Source: Eubacteriaceae bacterium
GTDB taxonomy: Bacteria; Bacillota; Clostridia; Eubacteriales; Alkalibacteraceae
Direction of reading: 5' to 3'
Length of the DNA: 21,443 bases
Assembly (NCBI GenBank): GCA_003446375.1
Contig: DMAW01000010.1
Location: 1 to 21,443, forward strand
Of the stretch, positions 13,796 through 21,443 are shown in pieces. The translations under genes and the position numbers were made by a program. Numbering within the stretch: the stretch's first letter is position 1; each line of letters begins with the position of its first letter. The notes below the pieces were generated by a model. The model searched no databases. It saw nothing but the letters and a program-made list of their open reading frames with translations, and was not told the origin of the DNA.

Positions 13796-14806
13796 TTGGG
13801 AATATTTAGTAAAGCTTATATTGGTATTGATTTGGGGACTGCAAACACTTTGGTCGCAGTCAAGGGAAAGGGAATAATAATAAGGGAACCTTCCGTTGTA
13901 GCTATAGATAAAAATAAAAATCAAGTAATAGCAGTAGGAATAGAAGCAAAAAAAATGATAGGCAAGACGCCGGGAAATATTGTGGCTGTAAGGCCGTTGA
14001 AAGAGGGAGTAATAGCAGATTTCAATATAACGCAAAAGATGCTGAAATACTTTATGGGAAAGGCTATGAAAGGATTCAACATATCAAAGCCGAGAGTGCT
14101 TATAGGGATACCTTCGGATATAACTGAAGTTGAGAGAAAAGCTGTTATTGAAGCAGCGCAAATGTCGGGAGCAAAAGAAGTCGGACTTATCGAAGAAGCG
14201 TTGGCCACTGCTGTGGGCGCAGGATTGCCAGTCAATGAGCCTACAGGAAGCATGGTCGTGGATATTGGTGGAGGAACAACGGATATCGCCGTCATTTCTC
14301 TGGGTGGAATGGTCGTATCCAGCTCTATAAGAACAGGTGGCGATGATTTTGATGAAGCTATCATACAGTTCATAAGAAATACCCACAATTTGATGATCGG
14401 TGAAAAAACTGCTGAAATCATAAAGATGAAGGTAGCTGCGGCTTACGGATTTGACCCTGGAAATACTATTGAGATAAAAGGAAGAGACTTGGTTTCAGGT
14501 CTTCCGCGGACTGTGATTTTAGATGAAAAACAAGTGTTTCAAGCTATAGAGACTACGATTTACGACATTATAGATACTGTCAAGAGTGTACTTGAAAAGA
14601 CGCCGCCGGAGCTGCTGTCTGATATAATAAACCTAGGAATAGCACTGACAGGTGGAGGAGCTATGCTTAAGGGGCTGGATGTCTTAATAAAAAGAGAAAC
14701 GGGAGTGGATTGCTTTGTTGCAGAAGATCCGCTTGATTGTGTTGCAAAAGGAACAGAGATGGTACTGGAGCAAGGGTACATGAACATACTGTTTTCAAAT
14801 GATTGA
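13796..14806 (+). CDS. mreB: Rod-shape-determining actin homologue MreB
   Basis: ATP-dependent filament protein that positions the elongation peptidoglycan machinery at the inner membrane face. I start it at TTG 13796 (336 residues), because AAAGGAG at 13779-13785 is well placed and the protein then begins MGIFSKAYIGIDLGTANT, as in other MreB proteins. An upstream ATG at 13763 would add an atypical MWCHFERR tail. Actin-fold motifs are phosphate-1 DLGTANT (12-18), phosphate-2 DIGGGTTDIAV and the adenosine motif TGGGAMLKGLD. The presence of mreC and mreD next to it favours MreB over the paralogues Mbl and MreBH. A possible attenuator follows before mreC. Confidence 0.95.
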   Translation: MGIFSKAYIGIDLGTANTLVAVKGKGIIIREPSVVAIDKNKNQVIAVGIEAKKMIGKTPGNIVAVRPLKEGVIADFNITQKMLKYFMGKAMKGFNISKPRVLIGIPSDITEVERKAVIEAAQMSGAKEVGLIEEALATAVGAGLPVNEPTGSMVVDIGGGTTDIAVISLGGMVVSSSIRTGGDDFDEAIIQFIRNTHNLMIGEKTAEIIKMKVAAAYGFDPGNTIEIKGRDLVSGLPRTVILDEKQVFQAIETTIYDIIDTVKSVLEKTPPELLSDIINLGIALTGGGAMLKGLDVLIKRETGVDCFVAEDPLDCVAKGTEMVLEQGYMNILFSND

Positions 14807-14832
14807 TTGAAAGAAATTTAGCGAAAAGACTC

Positions 14833-14854
14833 AAGGAATCTCACGATTCCTTTT
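14833..14854 (+). terminator. Weak terminator or attenuator between mreB and mreC
   Basis: AAGGAATC (14833-14840) and GATTCCTT (14845-14852) form a perfect 8-bp stem with loop TCAC, ending in four T residues. No strong promoter is seen before mreC. Partial termination would give more MreB than MreC, MreD and PBP2, which suits the needs of a filament protein. Confidence 0.6.
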
Positions 14855-14894
14855 GTGCGTTGGTTTAGTAAAATAATTTTGGAGGGATTAGCCG

Positions 14895-15701
14895 TTGAAA
14901 TGGTTTGGTGAGCATAAATTTGGCGTTTTAATTGGGCTGATTGTCGGAGTTTTGGTGTTGGGGATAGGCCTGACGTCAGGAGGCAGAGTCCATACGACTG
15001 CACCGGAAGGCCTGATAAGTTCGGGAGTAGGATCAATTAGCAGGATATTTTATTACTCATCTCAGTACGTCAATAATTTCTACGAGTTTATTTCGGATTT
15101 GAGTACCCTGAAAAGCAGAAATGAAGAATTGGAAGACTTATTGATAGAGTACAAGAGCAATTTGACCGACTATGAAAAGATGGTGCAGGAGAATAAAGAA
15201 TTAAAAAGCCTTTTGGAATTTAAAGAAGAAAATGCTCAATACGAATATGTTTCTGCATCGGTGCTTTCAATAGATCCGGATTTGGGTTTTAGCGTCTTTG
15301 TGATCAACAGGGGAAGCAATGACGGAGTCGGAAACAACATGACTGTCATCTTAAAGGAAGGACTTGTAGGCAGGGTCGTGGAAGTATCGTCTTCAACCTC
15401 CAAGGTGCTTTCTATAATAGACAGAAACAGCATGTTCAACGGGGTATGCGTAAGGACGAGGGATTATGTAAGAATAACCGGTGATGACAATTACATGCTC
15501 AAGGGGTATGTGGATTCGGAAGCAGAAATCCAAGCGGGAGATATCATAACAACTTCAGGGCTTACGGGAAGCTTTAAAAAGGATATAGTAGTAGGAGAAG
15601 TAATTGAAGTTTTGACATCTCAGGGGAAGATGGAAAAGGAAGTCGTCATCGAACCTGCAGTAGAATTAGAAAAATTGAACAATGTATTGATTATTAAATA
15701 G
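14895..15701 (+). CDS. mreC: Cell-shape protein MreC
   Basis: Bitopic membrane protein that links MreB to the wall synthases and activates PBP2. The 268-residue protein starts at TTG 14895 with GGAGGG 8 bases before it. The nearby ATG at 14900 is out of frame. It has a short cytoplasmic tail, one membrane helix (about 9-27), a coiled coil (about 65-112, rich in Glu, Leu and Asn), and then the two beta domains of MreC, with VFVINRGSNDGV and GLVGRVVEVSS as recognisable strands. It ends 11 bases before mreD. Confidence 0.94.
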   Translation: MKWFGEHKFGVLIGLIVGVLVLGIGLTSGGRVHTTAPEGLISSGVGSISRIFYYSSQYVNNFYEFISDLSTLKSRNEELEDLLIEYKSNLTDYEKMVQENKELKSLLEFKEENAQYEYVSASVLSIDPDLGFSVFVINRGSNDGVGNNMTVILKEGLVGRVVEVSSSTSKVLSIIDRNSMFNGVCVRTRDYVRITGDDNYMLKGYVDSEAEIQAGDIITTSGLTGSFKKDIVVGEVIEVLTSQGKMEKEVVIEPAVELEKLNNVLIIK

Positions 15702-15712
15702 TTGGTGATGAT

Positions 15713-16207
15713 TTGAAAAGTATAGGATTGGTTTTGATTTTACTGTTTGAACTGATTTTGCAGGCTACGTTTTTTCAGTTTATGAGCATCAATGGTTATT
15801 ATCCTGACCTGGTGCTCATAACGCTAGTGATAATAGGCGTTTTTTACGATAAGGAAGCGTCGTGGAAATACGGATTTATAATAGGCGTTCTAAGGGACAT
15901 ACTGTATGGAAGGGTGTTTGGAGTATATGCTCTTGGATATACTGTAACCATAATTGCCGTTAGCTGGATCGGAAAAAACATATTCAAGGAAAGCTTTGCA
16001 TCACCCTTGCTTCTTTTTCCCGTAGGGACTGTAACCATTAATTCGCTTGTTTACATAATTCACTATTTGTTGAGAATGGCTGTGCCTGTCGAAGAGTATA
16101 TAGCTAATTTTGGTTTGATGTATTGGATGCTTAACCTTGGGGTGCTTGCAATCATGTATTCGTTATTTAGAACGCTAAGGCAAAAAGGCATTCTATTAAA
16201 GATGTAG
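15713..16207 (+). CDS. mreD: Cell-shape protein MreD
   Basis: Polytopic membrane protein of 164 residues with about five hydrophobic segments. Typical MreD features are the N-terminal helix ending near FMSINGYYPDLVLI and the central GFIIGVLRDILYGRVFGVYAL stretch (for example GVLRDILYG). It starts at TTG 15713 with GGTGA at 15704-15708, the third TTG start in a row in this operon. Its exact role is unresolved, but it works with MreC in the elongasome. 39 bases separate it from the PBP2 gene. Confidence 0.9.
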   Translation: MKSIGLVLILLFELILQATFFQFMSINGYYPDLVLITLVIIGVFYDKEASWKYGFIIGVLRDILYGRVFGVYALGYTVTIIAVSWIGKNIFKESFASPLLLFPVGTVTINSLVYIIHYLLRMAVPVEEYIANFGLMYWMLNLGVLAIMYSLFRTLRQKGILLKM

Positions 16208-16246
16208 CAAATTATTAAAGGGCAAATATTGTACAAAGGTGATAAG

Positions 16247-18778
16247 ATGATTATAAACGATAAAAAATTTAGGATGCCTTTTTTGTATGTGTTTCTTTTT
16301 GCTATGGTAGTGCTTTTCTTATTTAGGCTTGCTCAGCTGCAAATAGTAGAAGGAGAGTACTATCAGAGAATGGCTGATAGCAAGATGCTGCAAAGGATAA
16401 CCGAAACAGCTCCAAGAGGCGGAATTTACACGACAGACGGTTATAATGTAGCAAAAAACCGAATAGGGTATTCTGTTGATTTAATATATGCGAATATGGA
16501 CGAAGAGAAAAGGAATGAAGTTTTTTTAACGATATTCAATATACTTGATGATAATGACGAAAAATTTTCCGATGACTTTCCCATAGTGATCAATGGGGGA
16601 GACTTCTATTTTACCTATGAAAATGAAGCAAGAAAATGGAAGGAAGAAAATAATATCCCTGTAGGTTCTAGCGCACAGGAAACTTTGGATATATTAAGGG
16701 ACAGGTACAACGTAAAAGAAGAGGTCAACGATCAGATAGCAATGCAGGCTATTGAAGAAGTTCACTTAGGTCAAAGCCTGCCTATAATCATGAGCGAGGG
16801 AGAGCTGCGCTTTAGGTATACTAGCCAGGAAGAGGCCTGGAAAAAATCTTACGGATTTAAGGAAGAGGATTTGGATTTAACAGCACAAGAATCCTTTGGC
16901 AAGCTTAGAGAAACCTTTAAGATCGATGAGTCTTATTCAGATTCAGATGCCAGAAAAATAATGCTTTTCAGGCAGATGCTTAAAAACCAAGGATTCAGAT
17001 CATGGGAGCCTGTAGAAATTGCTAAAGACGTAAAACTAAAAACTGTATTGGAAATAGATTCGAGCATACATCTGCTCCCTGGCGTATCGGTAAATGCAAG
17101 GCCTATAAGGGAATATCCGTACGAAAACCTGGCATCCCACGTTATTGGATATATCGGAAAAGTCAATGAGACGGATGTATCAGAAAATGGATATAACATG
17201 AACGATATGAAAGGAATATCCGGGATCGAGTCGGCTTTTGAATCTTACCTTAAAGGAGAAGACGGGCTAAAGCTGACTGTAACGGATTATTTAGGAAGGC
17301 CTCAAGATGGATTTTCAGAAGAAGCAATCGAGCCGGTGCCCGGATCGGATGTTTATCTGACAATTGATTATGATCTGCAAAAGGTTGCAGAAGAAGCTTT
17401 GGCTCAGCAGATAAAAGAAATACGAAAAAACAACAGGGCGCCGAATGCCAGCTCGGGAGCAGTGGTGGTAATGGATATAAAGACCGGGGCGATTCTTGCC
17501 ATGGCTAGCAACCCGGATTACGATCCTAACCTTTTTTCTACGGGAATAAGCAGCAGAGACTGGCAAAAGCTCAATGTTATAGTAGATGATCCTCTTTATC
17601 CCAAGCCTCTTTACAACAATGCTACCTTGACGGCGCTTCAACCTGGGTCTACGTTCAAGCCATTGATGGCAATTGCCGGACTGGAAAAAGGCGTCATCAC
17701 AGAAACAAGCACGATTTACTGCAGAGGAGTTCATCCTGTATTTACGCAGTTCAGCTGTTTGGGACGGCATGGCAATGAGAATGTAAAAGAAGCAATCAGA
17801 GATTCATGTAACGTGTATTTTTATGAAACGGGCTACAGGCTTGGAGTGGACAACATCGAAGAATATGCCGCTGCATTTGGATTTGGAAGAAAAACCGGCC
17901 TTGAAATAGCAGAATCCGCAGGATATCTTGCTACCAAAGAAGACAAGAAACAGATATGGACTTACTCAGCATCAGATTACATCAGAAGAACTGTGGGTAT
18001 AGAAGGTACTGAGATGATAATCAATACCGAAGGCGACGAGCAGCTGGTCTATAAGTCGTATGCAATAGCCAAGGAGCTGTTTCAAGAAGTTGATCAGGAG
18101 TCTTATAAGACATATGGCGATGTTTACAGAAAAGCCTCTGAAGTGCTTGGAAGATACAATATAAAGGAGACTAGATACCTTCATAAGCTGACTGAATATC
18201 TTCTTGCCGGCCGATGGGTCGCATCGGATACTATAAATGCTTCGATAGGTCAGGGAGGAAACTCTTTTACCCCAATACAGCTAGCCAGTTACATATCTAC
18301 TTTGGTTAATGGGGGTAACAAAATGGAGGCATATCTTGTAGACAAGGTTATAGACTATGACGGAAAAACAGTATATCAACACAAACCTAATGTATTGGAA
18401 AAGGTTGATATTGACCAAAAGAATGTAGAAATCGTCAAGGAAGGCATGAAGATGGTGACCATGTACAGCACAGGAAGGACTGCATTTGCCGGATTTGATC
18501 ATCAAAACATAGGCGTCGGGGGCAAGACCGGTACGGCACAGTACGGATCTGATTCTGTTGACAATACTGCATGGTTCGTAGCTTTTGCGCCTTATGAAGA
18601 GCCTGAAATAGCGGTAGTATCCATGATAGTTCAAGGAAAGACCAGTTCAAATTCAGTACCGGTGGCAAGAAAAGTAATAGATGCCTACTTCTATGACAAC
18701 ATGACTTATGAGGAGAGACAAGAAGAGGAAAGAAAACAGGCTGAAGAAAAAGAAAATCAAGAAGAATCCGATCAGTAA
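16247..18778 (+). CDS. mrdA: Penicillin-binding protein 2 (elongation transpeptidase)
   Basis: Class B PBP that cross-links peptidoglycan during elongation. I use ATG 16247 (843 residues) after AAAGGTGAT. A TTG at 16229 with AAGGG upstream would add six residues and cannot be excluded. One membrane helix (8-28) is followed by a dimerisation region (PRGGIYTTDG at 56-65) and the transpeptidase domain with STFK (S468 nucleophile, K471), SCN (520-522) and KTG (760-762). It is longer than the usual 600-700 residues for three reasons: an apparent tandem repeat in the dimerisation region (roughly residues 112-169 and 179-239), a 90-residue region between SCN and SIGQG, and an acidic C-terminal tail. 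The mreBCD context favours PBP2 over the division enzyme. No rodA follows. Confidence 0.92.
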   Translation: MIINDKKFRMPFLYVFLFAMVVLFLFRLAQLQIVEGEYYQRMADSKMLQRITETAPRGGIYTTDGYNVAKNRIGYSVDLIYANMDEEKRNEVFLTIFNILDDNDEKFSDDFPIVINGGDFYFTYENEARKWKEENNIPVGSSAQETLDILRDRYNVKEEVNDQIAMQAIEEVHLGQSLPIIMSEGELRFRYTSQEEAWKKSYGFKEEDLDLTAQESFGKLRETFKIDESYSDSDARKIMLFRQMLKNQGFRSWEPVEIAKDVKLKTVLEIDSSIHLLPGVSVNARPIREYPYENLASHVIGYIGKVNETDVSENGYNMNDMKGISGIESAFESYLKGEDGLKLTVTDYLGRPQDGFSEEAIEPVPGSDVYLTIDYDLQKVAEEALAQQIKEIRKNNRAPNASSGAVVVMDIKTGAILAMASNPDYDPNLFSTGISSRDWQKLNVIVDDPLYPKPLYNNATLTALQPGSTFKPLMAIAGLEKGVITETSTIYCRGVHPVFTQFSCLGRHGNENVKEAIRDSCNVYFYETGYRLGVDNIEEYAAAFGFGRKTGLEIAESAGYLATKEDKKQIWTYSASDYIRRTVGIEGTEMIINTEGDEQLVYKSYAIAKELFQEVDQESYKTYGDVYRKASEVLGRYNIKETRYLHKLTEYLLAGRWVASDTINASIGQGGNSFTPIQLASYISTLVNGGNKMEAYLVDKVIDYDGKTVYQHKPNVLEKVDIDQKNVEIVKEGMKMVTMYSTGRTAFAGFDHQNIGVGGKTGTAQYGSDSVDNTAWFVAFAPYEEPEIAVVSMIVQGKTSSNSVPVARKVIDAYFYDNMTYEERQEEERKQAEEKENQEESDQ

Positions 18779-18805
18779 ATCCAAATAACTCCAGGAGGGA
18801 TATCT

Positions 18806-19921
18806 ATGAAAAGCAAAGTGTACTTTATGGGATTATCCAATATGGGAAAAGGAAATAATTTTGTCAAAAAAATCGAGAAGTTATTTGAGGGTTCGGGGGC
18901 AGGAGAAATTTTGTCAGAAGGCGACTTGACGGCGATTAAACTTCATTTTGGCGAACCTGGAAACACTGCGTACATCCACCCGACTTTTGTTAGAAAAATA
19001 GTGGATAAAGTCAAGGAAAAAGATGCCAGCCCCTTCTTGACGGATTCAAACACATTGTATTTTGGGGGAAGGGACAACAGCGTAAATCACTTGAACTCGG
19101 CAATAAAGAATGGATTTGCATATGCAGTAGTGGACGCACCCTTGATAATTGCCGACGGACTGAGAGGAAAAAATACCGTTAAGATCAAGATAAACAAAAA
19201 GCACTTCGAGGATGTGCTCATAGCCGGTGAAATAAACCAAGCAGACTCAATGGTAGTTTTGTCCCACGTTAAAGGCCACGACTTGGCAGGATTTGGAGGC
19301 GCCATAAAGAATATCGCCATGGGCTGTGCTTCGGCAGCAGGAAAACAGCAGCAGCATTCCACCACAAAGCCCGTGATAGAAAGTTATTGCATCGGATGCA
19401 ATAAATGCACTAAGTGGTGCCCGGTAAATGCCATAACAGTAGAGGAAAAACAAGCAAACATAGATTACATAAAATGCATCGGATGTGGTGAATGCATTGC
19501 CATGTGTCCCGTAAATGCCATTAAACCTCAGTGGAGCACTGATGAAAACAGTTTTCAAGAGAGGATGGTAGAATATGCTTACGGCGCAGTTGCCGACAAG
19601 ATGAAAAACGACAAGGTGGTTTTTATGAATTTCGTCATAAATGTCACTCCGAATTGCGACTGCAAGGCTTGGAGCGATGCCCCGATAGTTCCTGACGTAG
19701 GAATACTTGTATCTAAGGATCCTGTGGCAATCGATAGGGCTTCATGTGACCTTATAAATCAGCAAGCAGGGAATGAAAATACCCTTTTAACCAGCAACCA
19801 TGAAAAGGGAAAAGATAAATTTGCAGGGGTACAGGACCGAAATATAGATATAAATATTCAGTTTGATTACGGCAAAGAAATTGGTTTAGGAAATACTGAC
19901 TACGAACTGATTAGGTTATAG
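18806..19921 (+). CDS. DUF362 domain and 2[4Fe-4S] ferredoxin fusion protein
   Basis: A 371-residue cytoplasmic iron-sulfur protein. The N-terminal and C-terminal parts form a DUF362 domain (LTAIKLHFGEPGN near 41-53, LSHVKGHDLAGFGGAIKN near 152-169, PVAIDRASCDL near the end). It surrounds a 2[4Fe-4S] ferredoxin insert with C195, C198, C201, C205 and C224, C227, C230, C234. AGGAGGG precedes ATG 18806. The gene lies 27 bases after mrdA with no terminator between, so it may be read with the mre genes. Function is unknown; electron transfer or metallocofactor work is plausible for this family. Confidence 0.88.
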   Translation: MKSKVYFMGLSNMGKGNNFVKKIEKLFEGSGAGEILSEGDLTAIKLHFGEPGNTAYIHPTFVRKIVDKVKEKDASPFLTDSNTLYFGGRDNSVNHLNSAIKNGFAYAVVDAPLIIADGLRGKNTVKIKINKKHFEDVLIAGEINQADSMVVLSHVKGHDLAGFGGAIKNIAMGCASAAGKQQQHSTTKPVIESYCIGCNKCTKWCPVNAITVEEKQANIDYIKCIGCGECIAMCPVNAIKPQWSTDENSFQERMVEYAYGAVADKMKNDKVVFMNFVINVTPNCDCKAWSDAPIVPDVGILVSKDPVAIDRASCDLINQQAGNENTLLTSNHEKGKDKFAGVQDRNIDINIQFDYGKEIGLGNTDYELIRL

Positions 19922-19956
19922 ATACGGATAAAATAATAAATGACAGGTGAGATTTA

Positions 19957-21117
19957 TTGATAGAGCGATTTTTAATAAATAAATTTGTAAACAAGGACCA
20001 AGAAACGATTAAGTTAAGGGAAAGCTATGGCAAAATGAGCAGCGTGACAGGCATTGTGTGCAATATGGGGTTGTTTGCAGCAAAACTTGTTCTAGGCTTG
20101 ATTTCAGGGAGCATTTCCCTTGTAGCTGACAGCATAAACAACTTGTCTGATGTGGGAACGAACATCGTTACCCTGGTAGGATTTAAAATGTCTGTCAAAC
20201 CTGCTGATAAGGAGCATCCCTTTGGTCATGGGAGAACCGAATATATTTCTGCTTTTGCGGTTTCATTTGTCATATTGCTTTTGGGTTATGAGCTTCTTAA
20301 AACATCTTTTGAGAGGATAATAAATCCTGTAGAGGTAAACATCAATTTGATGTCCGGAATAATTATACTCCTTACCATAGGAGTAAAGATATGGTTGGCG
20401 AAATTTTACATGAGAATTTCAAGGAAGATTAATTCTCAGGCGCTTGAAGCTGCATCTATAGACAGCAGAAATGATGTGCTGGCAACTTCTACAGTTTTGC
20501 TGTCATTTATTATAATCTGGATCAGCGGCATTAACATCGATGGATTTATCGGGCTTATAGTAGCGGCATTTATAATATACAATGGGATACAGTTTGTCAA
20601 AGAAGCGATGGACACGTTGATCGGCGTTCAGCCTGATGGAGCGCTTATCGAAAGCATACATGATTATATAGAAGAATTTGACGGCGTCATGAGCCTTCAT
20701 GACGTGATTGTCCATGACTACGGTCCGGTATCCAAGATGGCAAGCGCCCACGTAGAGATATCTGCAGATTTCAGCTTGGTAGTAGCCCACGAAATTGTAG
20801 ACAGGATCGAAAGGGATATATACGAGGACATGGGGATATCATTGGTAGTTCATATAGATCCGGTAGAAGATGATTGCGAGACAAGCTCTCAGATAAAGGA
20901 CGATATAGAGGCTTATCTGGGAGACGATGCCAAGATAAAAGGGATACATGACTTTAGGATACTGCCAAAAGAAAACGTTGTAATATTTGACTTGTTCTTG
21001 CCAGAGGATTTTGATGAAGATACGGATCGGGTAAGGGCGAAGATGGTAAAAAACCTTAAAGAGAAATACGATTATAAATTCCTGATAAACATACGCAAGG
21101 AAAAGCATTATATGTGA
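19957..21117 (+). CDS. Cation diffusion facilitator, probable Mn/Fe exporter
   Basis: CDF-family antiporter of 386 residues, starting at TTG 19957 with GGTGA 6 bases upstream. It has about six membrane helices (roughly 30-210) and a cytoplasmic C-terminal domain, followed by a further 80-residue ferredoxin-like segment that makes it longer than YiiP-type proteins (about 300). The transport-site residues are N61/D65 in helix 2 (NNLSD) and D169/D173 in helix 5 (DSRND). This N-D-D-D set resembles the manganese exporter MntE rather than the D-D-H-D of zinc exporters. The loop HPFGHGRTEY is canonical. Substrate is inferred from these four residues only. It stands 36 bases after the DUF362 gene. 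Confidence 0.9.
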   Translation: MIERFLINKFVNKDQETIKLRESYGKMSSVTGIVCNMGLFAAKLVLGLISGSISLVADSINNLSDVGTNIVTLVGFKMSVKPADKEHPFGHGRTEYISAFAVSFVILLLGYELLKTSFERIINPVEVNINLMSGIIILLTIGVKIWLAKFYMRISRKINSQALEAASIDSRNDVLATSTVLLSFIIIWISGINIDGFIGLIVAAFIIYNGIQFVKEAMDTLIGVQPDGALIESIHDYIEEFDGVMSLHDVIVHDYGPVSKMASAHVEISADFSLVVAHEIVDRIERDIYEDMGISLVVHIDPVEDDCETSSQIKDDIEAYLGDDAKIKGIHDFRILPKENVVIFDLFLPEDFDEDTDRVRAKMVKNLKEKYDYKFLINIRKEKHYM

Positions 21118-21141
21118 TTAAAATGGAATTGAAATAAAAAG

Positions 21142-21170
21142 TTGTAAATTCGATCGGCTTATGGTATAAT
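21142..21170 (+). promoter_or_regulatory. Promoter for tRNA-fMet
   Basis: TTGTAA at 21142-21147 (4 of 6), a 17-base spacer, and perfect TATAAT at 21165-21170 with the extended TGG just before it. Transcription would start near 21177, only a few bases before the tRNA. Confidence 0.85.
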
Positions 21171-21182
21171 GAATCTTGTTGA

Positions 21183-21258
21183 CGCGGGGTGGAGCAGCTG
21201 GCAGCTCGTCGGGCTCATAACCCGGAGGTCGCAGGTTCGAATCCTGTCCCCGCAACCA
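21183..21258 (+). tRNA. Initiator tRNA-fMet (CAU)
   Basis: A 76-base tRNA with encoded CCA (21256-21258) and anticodon CAT at 21216-21218. It is the initiator type: position 1 is C and position 72 is A, giving the unpaired end recognised by formyltransferase, and the anticodon stem has three consecutive G-C pairs (GGG/CCC) next to the loop CTCATAA. The T-arm GCAGG-TTCGAAT-CCTGT is normal. Confidence 0.96.
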
Positions 21259-21270
21259 TAAATGCATATT

Positions 21271-21320
21271 AAGACCTGTATTGAAAGATTTTCATTCATG
21301 CAGGTCTTTTCTGTTTTTTT
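21271..21320 (+). terminator. Intrinsic terminator after tRNA-fMet
   Basis: AAGACCTG (21271-21278) pairs with CAGGTCTT (21301-21308). A small inner stem TGAAA/TTTCA (21282-21294) sits in the loop. T residues follow at 21307-21310 and 21314-21320. Confidence 0.85.
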
Positions 21321-21397
21321 GTCTTCTATTTAAATTTATTAAACATTTTAAGATCTATTTATAAGTCTTAAGGATTTCTTAAAGACACTTCATTTGA

Positions 21398-21426
21398 TTG
21401 ACACGGACTTACATCTAAATTAAAAT
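21398..21426 (+). promoter_or_regulatory. Near-consensus promoter reading out of the window
   Basis: Perfect TTGACA at 21398-21403, a 17-base spacer, and TAAAAT at 21421-21426. The window ends 17 bases later at TGACCGACCAGT, which could be the left half of a repressor operator. The gene it drives is outside the window. Confidence 0.75.
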
Positions 21427-21443
21427 TAAAATGACCGACCAGT

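Noticed and set aside
21321..21397. Short inverted repeats (TAAGA/TCTTA, GTCTT/AAGAC) as a further RNA or terminator
   Set aside because: Stems are only about 5 bp in very AT-rich DNA, with no T run or conserved structure.

Overview
The window reads as one end of a contig from a low-GC anaerobic Clostridia-type bacterium (Firmicutes; a Tissierellales or Peptostreptococcales relative would fit, but the genus cannot be fixed from sequence alone). The evidence is an rnfCDGEAB operon in the clostridial order, a sensory-type [FeFe]-hydrogenase cluster, strong Shine-Dalgarno sites, frequent TTG starts, and mreBCD next to maf and a DUF4321 gene. Every convincing gene is on the plus strand. I see no phage, IS, CRISPR or rRNA.

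Layout. Bases 1-53 are not genomic: they align without gaps to an Illumina P5/read-1 adapter and end exactly where an insert would start. The first gene, an M18 aminopeptidase, is therefore cut at its 5' end. It is followed by coaE, a tRNA-Leu(GAG) with its own promoter, and the lipoate pair lipB-lipA. A six-gene operon (3493-7247) then encodes a DRTGG-like protein, an RsbT-like ATPase, a sensory [FeFe]-hydrogenase homologue (HydS type), a second DRTGG-like protein, a PHP-domain protein and a stand-alone HATPase. It ends in a terminator whose loop contains the last stop codon. A 380-base AT-rich non-coding stretch with inverted and direct repeats precedes rnfCDGEAB (7629-12539), which has its own terminator. 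Next come a DUF4321 membrane protein with a Maf homologue that has lost several catalytic residues, then mreB-mreC-mreD-mrdA (cell elongation), a DUF362 ferredoxin-type protein, a CDF metal exporter and the initiator tRNA-fMet with promoter and terminator. The last 120 bases end in a near-consensus promoter that fires out of the window.

How it fits together. Two energy-metabolism blocks dominate. Rnf moves electrons between ferredoxin and NAD+ while pumping Na+ or H+. The HydS module looks like a redox or H2 sensing and signalling unit: an H-domain protein with altered proton-transfer residues, two GHKL ATPases, two DRTGG-like proteins and a PHP enzyme. In other anaerobes such modules sit beside the electron-bifurcating hydrogenase genes (hydABC). 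Here Rnf occupies that position, which suggests the module may report ferredoxin or H2 status to Rnf. This is inference, and it is the most interesting lead in the window. Other leads are the degenerate Maf, an apparent internal duplication in the PBP2 dimerisation region, and runs of TTG start codons in mreBCD.
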